From PALSA-894 sp034669145 (GTDB taxonomy: Bacteria; Pseudomonadota; Alphaproteobacteria; Rhizobiales; Xanthobacteraceae), in NCBI GenBank assembly GCA_034669145.1, contig JAXDNY010000044.1:1-24136 (forward strand): DNA of 24,136 nucleotides. Reading direction: 5' to 3'. Below, in pieces: positions 15,118-21,563 of this stretch. The notes beneath the pieces are model-generated. The model was not told where the DNA came from and ran no database searches. It saw only the letters and a program-made list of their open reading frames with translations. Numbering within the stretch: position 1 is the first letter of the stretch; each line of letters starts with the position of its first letter. The position numbers were made by a program, and so were the translations under genes.

Positions 15118-16467
15118 ATGAACGAGCTTGTTTCGCCGACGATTGGCCTGAGCAGTTCACTCATCGCGAAATACATGTCCGGTTTCGGCAACACGTTCGA
15201 GACCGAGGCGCTGCCCGGCGCGCTGCCGGTCGGGCGCAACTCGCCGCAGAAGGTGAACTACGGCCTTTACGCCGAGCAACTGTCCGGCTCGCCGTTTACC
15301 GCGCCGCAGGCCTCGAACCAGCGCTCGTGGCTCTATCGCATCCGCGCGGGCGTGCGCCACACCGGCCGGTTCGAGCGCATCGATGCCGGCCTGATCCGTA
15401 CCGCACCGCAGCGCGAAAGCGAGTTGCCGATCGGGCAGTTGCGCTGGGACCCGACGCCGGTGCCGAGCGAAAAGCTCACTTTCATCACCGGCTTGCGCAC
15501 CATGACGACAGCCGGCGATTGCGAAACGCATGCCGGCATGGCGGCGCATATGGCGCTCGTCACCGCGCCGATGGTGCGCGAGCATTTCTACAATGCCGAC
15601 GGAGAGATGCTTGTCGTCGCGCAGCAGAACAGCTTGCGCTTTCGTACCGAATTCGGCGTCATCGAGATCGAACCGGGAGAGGTCTGCGTTATTCCGCGTG
15701 GCGTGATTTTCCGGGTCGAGCCGATCGACGGGCCCGCGCGCGCCTACGTGTGCGAGAATTACGGCGGCGGCTTCACGCTGCCGGATCGCGGACCAATCGG
15801 GGCGAATTGTCTCGCCAATCCGCGTGATTTCCTGACGCCTGTCGCGTCGTATGAGGACATCGATGCGCCGCACACGTTGACCGTCAAATGGGGTGGCGAG
15901 CTGTATCGGACGCAAGTGGCGCATTCGCCGATCGACGTGGTGGCGTGGCACGGCAACTATTATCCATACAAATATGATCTGCGGCGCTTCTCGCCGGTCG
16001 GTGCGATCGCATTCGATCATCCCGACCCGTCGATCTTCACCGTGATGACCTCGCCGTCGGAAACGCCCGGCACCGCGAACATCGATTTCGTGATTTTCCC
16101 CGAGCGCTGGGCCGTGGCCGAGAATACGTTCCGCCCGCCCTGGTATCACCGCAACATCATGTCGGAGTTCATGGGGCTGGTTTACGGCGTCTATGACGCC
16201 AAGCCCGAGGGCTTCGTGCCCGGCGGCATGAGTCTGCATAACCAGATGCTCCCGCACGGGCCGGACGCGGACGCGTTCAATCACGCCAGCACTGTCGAAC
16301 TGAAGCCGGTGAAGCTGACCAACACGCTCGCCTTCATGTTCGAGACGCGTTTCCGCCAGCGCGTGACGACCTACGCGGCGGAGTCCGGCACGCTGCAGGA
16401 CAACTATGCCGACTGCTGGAGCGGCCTGAACAAGCGCTTCAACCCGAACAGGCGCGAGCCTGAATGA
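15118..16467 (+). CDS. hmgA: Homogentisate 1,2-dioxygenase
   Basis: A 449-residue cytoplasmic non-heme iron enzyme that opens the ring of homogentisate to maleylacetoacetate, in tyrosine and phenylalanine breakdown. The length is usual for the family, and the N-terminal YMSGFGNTFETEALPGALP is a signature. The iron ligands match the human H335, E341 and H371: His344 (WYHRN), Glu350 (MSEFMG) and His380 (MLPHGPD), with identical spacing. The ATG at 15118 has GGAGGAA just upstream. fahA starts inside the hmgA stop (ATGA), so the two are coupled. Transcription probably comes from the lysR-TPR divergent promoter through the P450 gene. Confidence 0.96.
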   Translation: MNELVSPTIGLSSSLIAKYMSGFGNTFETEALPGALPVGRNSPQKVNYGLYAEQLSGSPFTAPQASNQRSWLYRIRAGVRHTGRFERIDAGLIRTAPQRESELPIGQLRWDPTPVPSEKLTFITGLRTMTTAGDCETHAGMAAHMALVTAPMVREHFYNADGEMLVVAQQNSLRFRTEFGVIEIEPGEVCVIPRGVIFRVEPIDGPARAYVCENYGGGFTLPDRGPIGANCLANPRDFLTPVASYEDIDAPHTLTVKWGGELYRTQVAHSPIDVVAWHGNYYPYKYDLRRFSPVGAIAFDHPDPSIFTVMTSPSETPGTANIDFVIFPERWAVAENTFRPPWYHRNIMSEFMGLVYGVYDAKPEGFVPGGMSLHNQMLPHGPDADAFNHASTVELKPVKLTNTLAFMFETRFRQRVTTYAAESGTLQDNYADCWSGLNKRFNPNRREPE

Positions 16468-17465
16468 AGCTCGCATCGATCAAGCATGGCCGCGACGGTC
16501 GGCTTGTCGTCGTGTCGCACGACCTTTCGCGCTGCGCCGATGCGTCCGCGGTCGTGCCGACCTTGCAGGCGGCACTCGACGACTGGGAAGCGGCCGAGCC
16601 GCGGCTCACCGAGATCGCGGACTCGCTCGAAGCCGGCCGCATCGCGCACCTGCCGTTGGATCAAGCAAAGTGCTCTTCGCCGCTGCCGCGTTCGCACGGC
16701 TGGGCGGATGGATCGGCCTATGTGAACCATGTCGCGCTGGTGCGGCGCGCGCGCGGCGCCGAGCTGCCCGCCTCGTTCTGGACCGACCCGTTGATGTATC
16801 GCGGCGGCTCGGACGCGTTTCTCGGGCCCCGCGATCCGATCGCGGGTGATGTCGCGTGGGGCATCGACCTCGAAGCCGAAGTCGGCGTGATTTGCGCCGA
16901 CGTTCCGAAGGGCGCGAGCGTTGACGCTGCGGGCGCGGCGATCCGGCTGATCGTGATCCTCAACGACGTGAGCTTCCGCAATCTGATCCCGGGCGAACTC
17001 GCGAAAGGCTTTGGCTTTCTGCAAGGCAAGGGTCAGACCGCGTTCTCGCCCGTTGCGGTGACGCCGGACGAGCTTGGGCCCGCCTGGGACGGCGCGAAAC
17101 TGTCGGGGCCGCTGCTGTCGTGGCTCAATGGTGTGCCATTCGGCCGGCCGAATGCCGGCGTCGACATGACGTTCGATTTCCCGACGCTAGTGGCGCACGC
17201 CGCCAGGACGCGCCCGCTCGGCGCGGGCGTGATCGTCGGCTCCGGCACGGTGTCGAACCGCGACGCAGACGGAGGCCCGGGAAAGCCGATCGGGGAGGGC
17301 GGCGTCGGCTATTCGTGTATCGCCGAACTGCGCTCGGTCGAAACCATCCTGCACGGCGCGCCGAAGACCTCGTTTCTGAATTATGGCGACCGCGTCCGCA
17401 TCGAAATGAACGACCCGCAGGGCCGCTCGATCTTCGGCGCAATCGAGCAGGACGTGGTACGGTAG
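16464..17465 (+). CDS. fahA: Fumarylacetoacetate hydrolase family protein (fumarylacetoacetase)
   Basis: A 333-residue cytoplasmic hydrolase that splits fumarylacetoacetate into fumarate and acetoacetate, the end of the homogentisate pathway. The catalytic FAH domain covers about residues 90-330. Acidic metal ligands are visible as Glu137 and Glu139 (DLEAEVGV) and Asp168 (LNDVSFRN). KGFGFLQGKGQTAFSPV and GAGVIVGSGTVSNRD are family-typical. It is of the shorter bacterial type, not the 420-residue animal enzyme. It overlaps hmgA by 4 bases. The gene is followed by an inverted repeat pair that separates it from the DoxX gene. Confidence 0.92.
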   Translation: MKLASIKHGRDGRLVVVSHDLSRCADASAVVPTLQAALDDWEAAEPRLTEIADSLEAGRIAHLPLDQAKCSSPLPRSHGWADGSAYVNHVALVRRARGAELPASFWTDPLMYRGGSDAFLGPRDPIAGDVAWGIDLEAEVGVICADVPKGASVDAAGAAIRLIVILNDVSFRNLIPGELAKGFGFLQGKGQTAFSPVAVTPDELGPAWDGAKLSGPLLSWLNGVPFGRPNAGVDMTFDFPTLVAHAARTRPLGAGVIVGSGTVSNRDADGGPGKPIGEGGVGYSCIAELRSVETILHGAPKTSFLNYGDRVRIEMNDPQGRSIFGAIEQDVVR

Positions 17466-17466
17466 A

Positions 17467-17510
17467 ACCTCATGCTGAGGTGCGAGCGAAGCGAGCCTCG
17501 AAGCATGGCC
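17467..17510 (+). repeat. Structured intergenic repeat, copy F (variant outer arm)
   Basis: It begins directly after the fahA stop codon. The outer arms are CATGCT and AGCATG, a third compensated version of the family's CATCCT and AGGATG. The inner stem is TGCGAGCGAAGCGAGC. It forms an inverted pair with copy G after about 20 bases. Confidence 0.75.
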
Positions 17511-17528
17511 CAAGGCGCGGAGTTTGCG

Positions 17529-17573
17529 GCCATCCTTCGAGACGCGTCCTTCGGACGCTCCTCAGGATGAGGT
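17529..17573 (-). repeat. Structured intergenic repeat, copy G
   Basis: Inverted copy reading GCCATCCTTCGAGACG...CTCCTCAGGATGAGG, with inner stem GCGTCC-TTC-GGACGC. Its right end touches the CGGAGG ribosome-binding site of the following DoxX gene. Confidence 0.85.
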
Positions 17574-17585
17574 TCGGAGGTAACA

Positions 17586-18032
17586 ATGCCGGAATCGCAA
17601 AAACTTCTCATCCCGCCGCTTGGCCGCCTCTATGCGATCTTCGCGCCCATCACGCTGCCGCTGATCCGCCTGATGGCCGGCGGTTCGCTCGCCTATCACG
17701 GCTACGAGATCCTGTTCGGCAACATCGAGGGGGCGGGGCGCTTTTTCGAAAGCGTCGGTTTCGAGAACGGCCTGATGTGGGCCTGGATCGTCGGTATCCT
17801 CGAGTTCGGCTGCGGCATCCTGCTTGCCATCGGATTGTTCACGCGGCTCGCGGCGGGACCGATCATCGTTTTCCTCATCGTCGCGATCGTCACCCATCAC
17901 TGGGAGTTCGGTTACAACTGGGAGGAGCGCGGTATCGAGTTTCCGCTGTTCTGGGCGATCGTGGTGTTTCATTTCCTCGTGCACGGCGGCGGGCCGTGGT
18001 CGCTCGATGCGAAGATCGGGCGCGAGATCTGA
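17586..18032 (+). CDS. DoxX family membrane protein
   Basis: A 148-residue inner-membrane protein with four hydrophobic segments (about 18-40, 62-82, 84-104 and 117-138). The fold and the GGSLAYHGYEILFG and GILEFGCGILLAIGLFTR patterns fit the DoxX/DoxD superfamily. Members are linked to quinone-dependent thiosulfate oxidation, thiol stress or detoxification, but most are uncharacterised. The start at 17586 has GGAGG seven bases upstream, at the edge of repeat copy G. The Bug gene follows after 12 bases, so they are probably co-transcribed. Confidence 0.82.
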   Translation: MPESQKLLIPPLGRLYAIFAPITLPLIRLMAGGSLAYHGYEILFGNIEGAGRFFESVGFENGLMWAWIVGILEFGCGILLAIGLFTRLAAGPIIVFLIVAIVTHHWEFGYNWEERGIEFPLFWAIVVFHFLVHGGGPWSLDAKIGREI

Positions 18033-18044
18033 TCCGGGGGGCTC

Positions 18045-19013
18045 ATGCTGAATCGCAGAACGTTGCTGCTCGGCGGTGCCGCGTTCGCGGGGAGCGCGGG
18101 GCGACTGCACGCGCAGGACTATCCCTCACGTCCCATCCGGATCATCGTGCCGCTCGCGGCCGGCGGCATGGCCGATATCCTGGCGCGCACTATCGCGGCG
18201 AAGATTACCGAGGCGACCGGCGCGACCGTGGTGGTGGAGAACCGCACCGGCGGCTCCGGCGTGATCGGCGCCGATGCGGTCGCGAAGTCGCCGCCGGACG
18301 GCTACACGCTGCTCATGGGCCTGCACGCCACACAGGCGATCCTCGTTCATCTGCAGAAGCTGCCCTACGACCCCGCGAAGGACTTCGCCCCGGTCATTCA
18401 TGCGGCGACGGTGCCGAATGTGCTGCTCGTGCACAATTCGGTTCCCGCCAATTCGCTGCGCGAACTGATCGCGCACGCCAAGGCCAATCCGGGAAAGCTC
18501 ACGTTCGCGTCGCAGGGCAATGGCTCGACCGGCCACATGATCGGCGAGCAGTTCAAGGTGATGGCCGGGATCGATTTGACCCATGTGCCGTATCGCGGGG
18601 CTGCGCCGGCAAGCCAGGATCTGGTCGCCGGCCATGTCAGCATGCTGTTCGACATCGTACCGCTGGCGGTTTCCAATCTGCAGAGCGGCAATGTGCGCGC
18701 GCTGGCAGTATGCGCGGGAGAGCGCGTCAAGGCATTGCCGGATGTACCGACGATCGCCGCGGCGGGCTTGCCCGGCATGGAAGCGGGGGCCTGGTTCGGC
18801 CTGTTCGCGCCCGCCGGCACGCCGCCCGCCGCGATCGCATGGGTCAATCGGGAGGCGAAGAAGGCTTTCGCGGCGCCGGATGTGCGCGAGCGCTTCGCCG
18901 GGCAGGGCGCCGTGCTCCCGCTCGATACGCCGGAAGCCTTCGGCGCGCATGTGGCGGCCGAGACCGAGCGCTGGGGCGTGCTGATCAGGCGGGCGGGCAT
19001 CCGGATGGAGTAG
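18045..19013 (+). CDS. Bug/TctC-type periplasmic solute-binding protein
   Basis: A 322-residue extracytoplasmic binding protein of the tripartite tricarboxylate transporter type. The N-terminus MLNRRTLLLGGAAF looks like a twin-arginine signal, cleaved after LHAQ. The family's ligand-binding pattern is clear: YPSRPIRIIVPLAAGGMADI near the mature start, NRTGGSGVIGADAVAKSPPD, then GNGSTGHMIGEQFK and HVPYRGAAPASQDLVAGHV. The membrane partners TctA and TctB are not in the window, as is usual for the many orphan Bug proteins. It likely binds a carboxylate, but the ligand cannot be read from sequence. It sits between two DoxX genes. Confidence 0.9.
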   Translation: MLNRRTLLLGGAAFAGSAGRLHAQDYPSRPIRIIVPLAAGGMADILARTIAAKITEATGATVVVENRTGGSGVIGADAVAKSPPDGYTLLMGLHATQAILVHLQKLPYDPAKDFAPVIHAATVPNVLLVHNSVPANSLRELIAHAKANPGKLTFASQGNGSTGHMIGEQFKVMAGIDLTHVPYRGAAPASQDLVAGHVSMLFDIVPLAVSNLQSGNVRALAVCAGERVKALPDVPTIAAAGLPGMEAGAWFGLFAPAGTPPAAIAWVNREAKKAFAAPDVRERFAGQGAVLPLDTPEAFGAHVAAETERWGVLIRRAGIRME

Positions 19014-19076
19014 GCGCCAGTTGCCGCCCCGGCAAAGTTGATGGCAGACTTCGCCGTCAACCGGGGGAGGAAAACA

Positions 19077-19490
19077 ATGGCGTCATCGATCGACACGAAG
19101 CTATCGGGCTACAACGACATCGCGCTGCTCATCGGCCGCATTCTCCTCGGCGCGCTGTTCGTGTTGGCCGCCTATGCCAAGTTCAAGGGACTTGCCGGCA
19201 CGACCGGATACATGACCAAGCTTGGCGTGCCGGCTCCGTCGGTCATGGCGCCGATCGTCGCGACCTTCGAGCTGCTGGCCGGCGTGCTGGTCATTGTCGG
19301 GTTCAAGACGCGGCTCGCTGCGCTGGCGATCGCAATCTTCGTTGTGATCGCGGCTCTGCTCGCGCATACCAATTTCGCCGACCAGAACCAGCTCAATCAC
19401 TTCCTGAAAAACTTCGCGATTGCGGGCGGATGCCTTGCGCTGTTCGTCAGCGGCGCCGGGGCGTATTCGGTCGACGCCAAAAGGCCCTGA
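19077..19490 (+). CDS. DoxX family membrane protein, second copy
   Basis: A 137-residue protein with four membrane segments. The first runs LLIGRILLGALFVLAAYAK, followed by FKGLAGTTGYMTKLGVPAP. A second begins ATFELLAGVLVIVGFKTRL. This is the DoxX pattern and is only distantly like the DoxX protein encoded at 17586-18032. The ATG at 19077 is chosen over one at 19038 because GGGGGAGGAAAAC directly precedes it. The VOC gene starts ten bases after its stop, so the two are probably one transcript. Confidence 0.85.
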   Translation: MASSIDTKLSGYNDIALLIGRILLGALFVLAAYAKFKGLAGTTGYMTKLGVPAPSVMAPIVATFELLAGVLVIVGFKTRLAALAIAIFVVIAALLAHTNFADQNQLNHFLKNFAIAGGCLALFVSGAGAYSVDAKRP

Positions 19491-19500
19491 CGGATTGGCC

Positions 19501-19908
19501 ATGTACAGCCACATCACGGTCGGCACGTCGCAGATGAACCGCGCGATGCGGTTCTATGACGCCGTGCTGGCGCCGTTGGGAATGAAACGCAAGCGAACCT
19601 TCAAGATCGCGATCAGCTATGCGCCGCCGGATTTCTCCGGCGTAAACGAGCCGTTCTGGGTGGTGCGCCCTTACGACAAGCAGGCCGCGACACCCGGCAA
19701 CGGCGTGACCGTCGCCTTCGAGGCGCCGACACGCGCCGCGGTCGATGCCTTTCATGCCGCAGCGCTGGCGGCGGGAGCCAGCGACGAAGGCTCGCCGGGC
19801 ATTCGCGAGCACTATCATCCGAATTACTACGGTGCCTATGTGCGCGATCCCGACGGCAACAAGATTTGCGTCGTGTGCCATCAGCCTGCGGCGGCAGTCG
19901 CCGCATAG
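19501..19908 (+). CDS. VOC family (glyoxalase-like) protein with degenerate metal site
   Basis: A 135-residue cytoplasmic protein of the vicinal oxygen chelate fold, with two beta-alpha-beta-beta-beta modules. HITVGTSQMNRAMRFYDAVL opens the first. YHPNYYGAYVRDPDGNKI closes the second. Relatives bind metal with a His on strand 1, a His before the second module and a Glu in the last strand. Here His4 is present, but the second site reads TVAF rather than HVAF, and Cys123 (NKICVVCH) takes the usual Glu position. The protein may therefore be non-catalytic or use a different metal. It is probably coupled with the DoxX gene ten bases upstream. Confidence 0.82.
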   Translation: MYSHITVGTSQMNRAMRFYDAVLAPLGMKRKRTFKIAISYAPPDFSGVNEPFWVVRPYDKQAATPGNGVTVAFEAPTRAAVDAFHAAALAAGASDEGSPGIREHYHPNYYGAYVRDPDGNKICVVCHQPAAAVAA

Positions 19909-19967
19909 CCCTTTCGGAAACTCACAGCCGTTCCCATATGTGCGCGGCCCGCAGGAGGGACGCACCG

Positions 19968-20483
19968 ATGCAGCGTTTTGCCGTTCTGGCTCTCGCCTTT
20001 GTTCTGATGTCGCTCGCGCCGTTTGCCGCGCAGGCGGCCGACGATCCGGATCTGATCTTCCGCAAGTCGACGGTGTTCCACTTCGTCTCGCCGAACGACA
20101 AGCTCGCGACCTACGCGATCGACGATCCGGCGGTCGACGGCGTTGCGTGCCACTTCACCGTGCCGGAGAAGGGCGGGTTCAAAGGCTGGATCGGCGTCGC
20201 CGAGGAGGTGTCCGACATCTCGCTTGCCTGCCGGCAGGTCGGGCCGATCAAGTTCACGGCCAAGTTCGAGCAGGGCGACGATGTGTTTCGCCGCCGCCGC
20301 TCGCTGCTGTTCAAGAAGATGCAGATCGTGCGCGGCTGCGACGTGAAGCGCAACGTGCTGGTCTACATGGTTTACTCGGACCGCATCATCGAAGGCTCGC
20401 CGAAGAACTCGACCTCCACAGTGCCGATCATGCCGTGGGGCACGAGCGACGTCCCGAAGTGCGCGGATTGGGTTGAGAAGTAG
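19968..20483 (+). CDS. creA: CreA family protein
   Basis: A 171-residue exported protein of the CreA family, which is widespread in proteobacteria and of unknown function. Residues 1-23 form a signal peptide ending AAQAA. The mature part has the family's main blocks: SPNDKLATYAIDDPAVDGVA, a Cys-containing HFTVPEKGG, then ISLACRQVGPIKF, SLLFKKMQIVRGCD and NVLVYMVYSDRIIEGSPKNS. The ATG at 19968 has GCAGGAGGG nine bases upstream; the frame is open earlier but only through the end of the VOC gene. It stands 59 bases after the VOC gene and ends at a strong inverted-repeat element. Confidence 0.88.
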   Translation: MQRFAVLALAFVLMSLAPFAAQAADDPDLIFRKSTVFHFVSPNDKLATYAIDDPAVDGVACHFTVPEKGGFKGWIGVAEEVSDISLACRQVGPIKFTAKFEQGDDVFRRRRSLLFKKMQIVRGCDVKRNVLVYMVYSDRIIEGSPKNSTSTVPIMPWGTSDVPKCADWVEK

Positions 20484-20501
20484 ACTTCTATGCTTCCGCT
20501 C

Positions 20502-20559
20502 ATGCCCGCGAAAGCGGGCATCCAGAGCCGAAGAACTGGGTCCCCGCTTTCGCGGGGAC
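20502..20559. repeat. Double palindrome between convergent genes
   Basis: Two perfect hairpins: ATGCCCGCGAAAGCGGGCAT at 20502-20521 and GTCCCCGCTTTCGCGGGGAC at 20540-20559. Their cores are reverse complements of each other, so the whole element is also a large inverted repeat. It fills the gap between creA (+) and the small secreted gene (-) and may end both transcripts. Its form suits a repeated extragenic element of a second family. Confidence 0.8.
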
Positions 20560-20574
20560 GAGCGGTTCATTGGA

Positions 20575-20886
20575 TCAGCGCGAGCACTCGATCGCGACGA
20601 AGCTGTCGCAGCTTCCGGCGCACGCGTTTTTCCCGCTGGTCGGGACCGCGCCGGTGATATCGTCGCGCTCGATCTTGCGGAACGATTTTACCTGCGCGAA
20701 CGACTGCGCCTGGCAATAGGCGGTCGCGACCGTCACGCCGCAAGGCTCGCCATTGGCGAGGCAGCGGTCGATGCCGTAGCCGTCCGCATTGTTCGCGATG
20801 ATGAAGGTGCGGTTTTCGGCCATGGCGGGCGCGCACAACAGCATTGTCCCGGCAACCGCCATTCCCAATCGCGCGAAAATCCCCAT
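20575..20886 (-). CDS. Small secreted six-cysteine protein, conserved hypothetical
   Basis: A 103-residue protein with a signal peptide (1-23, ending PAMAEN). The mature part has six cysteines at 42, 49, 58, 89, 93 and 101, enough for three disulfides. Blocks such as TFIIANNADGYGIDRC, AYCQAQSFAQVKSFRKIE and DDITGAVP look like a hypothetical family of Hyphomicrobiales. GGGGGAT lies a few bases before the ATG. It is unrelated in cysteine spacing to the six-cysteine peptide at 340-564. The location is periplasm or outside; no function is known. Confidence 0.75.
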   Translation of the reverse strand: MGIFARLGMAVAGTMLLCAPAMAENRTFIIANNADGYGIDRCLANGEPCGVTVATAYCQAQSFAQVKSFRKIERDDITGAVPTSGKNACAGSCDSFVAIECSR

Positions 20887-20975
20887 AGCCCATCCCCCGG
20901 CTGTGGAAAGCCGACGAGGGCGCAGCCTACGCGCGCAGGCGTTGACAGTTCGTTAACCGTAACAGGGGCGGGAAT

Positions 20976-21167
20976 TCAGTGGAGGCTGAGCGCTGTCGGC
21001 TTGCCGCGAACGAGGATCGGGCTCCGCAGGCCGAAGCCGGGGACGTCGAGCAATTCGTCCAAGTCGGGAAGCAGAACATAGGTCTGCATGCCCTCGGCTT
21101 CGGGCGGCGGCGCCACGGGGCGAAGCTCGACGTATCCGAACGGTGTGCGCAGGAGCGGGTTGCTCAT
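20976..21167 (-). CDS. Small hypothetical protein
   Basis: A 63-residue soluble protein beginning MSNPLLRTPFGYVELRPVAP and ending RSPILVRGKPTALSLH. It has no signal peptide, membrane segment or cysteine, and I recognise no family. A GTG at 21197 in the same frame, with GAGGA upstream, would add ten residues and is an alternative start. Codon use is normal for the region. The real status needs conservation evidence. Confidence 0.45.
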   Translation of the reverse strand: MSNPLLRTPFGYVELRPVAPPPEAEGMQTYVLLPDLDELLDVPGFGLRSPILVRGKPTALSLH

Positions 21168-21197
21168 GGTCTGGTCCCAGGGCGTGCACCTAAGCAC

Positions 21198-21563
21198 GCC
21201 GTCCTCGTTAGTCGCTTAACGCGTCTAAAGGTTCATTGGTTGCCCAGCTGCGATGAGATTCCTCGGTTAACCGGGCTGAAATCGGGAGGCTTCGGGACGA
21301 TCCCGGGCTTTGTTGCGGCGGGATCGTGGCGTGAGCCTTGGGCGGCCTGCGACCGGAAATACTTGACGGAGCGGCCGCCCGCTCGCATAACGACCGCCAT
21401 GAACGGCCTTAACGCAATCTGCGGCATTTGCCGGGGGATTATTCGCTAGCTCACGCTGGCTGCGGCCGTCTTTTCTCAAGATCCGAGACCAAAAGGACGC
21501 CCCGGCCAGCAGGTCCAGGCGATTTTTCTGCTTTGAAAAATCGCGAATGCATAGGTCCTGTCC
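21198..21563. other. 366-bp stretch without a supported gene, rich in inverted repeats
   Basis: No convincing ORF, tRNA or known riboswitch is seen here. It contains CGGTTAACCG (21264-21273). It also has a 9-bp hairpin, ACGATCCCG (21297-21305) with CGGGATCGT (21319-21327). A weak promoter-like pair, TTGACG (21363-21368) and CATAAC 17 bases later, may serve cysS. A 9-bp hairpin at 21519-21544 lies just before the cysS start. Confidence 0.5.
21519..21544 (+). promoter_or_regulatory. Leader hairpin upstream of cysS
   Basis: GCGATTTTT (21519-21527) and AAAAATCGC (21536-21544) pair perfectly around an 8-base loop, ending 19 bases before the cysS GTG. The AT-rich stem is unusual for this genome. 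It could act as an attenuator-like or mRNA-stability element; no T-run follows it. Confidence 0.4.

Noticed and set aside
17120..19537. An 805-codon plus-strand frame running through fahA, DoxX, Bug and the second DoxX gene
   Set aside because: It is a shadow frame of GC-rich coding DNA; the proteins in the other frames have clear family motifs, while this one is Arg-rich and featureless.
20945..21275. GTTAAC-type sites suggesting CtrA binding
   Set aside because: No pair shows the TTAA-N7-TTAA spacing. The half-sites alone are too short to support a claim.
21233..21427. A 64-codon minus-strand ORF in the gap before cysS
   Set aside because: It has no ribosome-binding site of note, low-complexity content and contains the hairpin at 21297-21327; I see no family resemblance.
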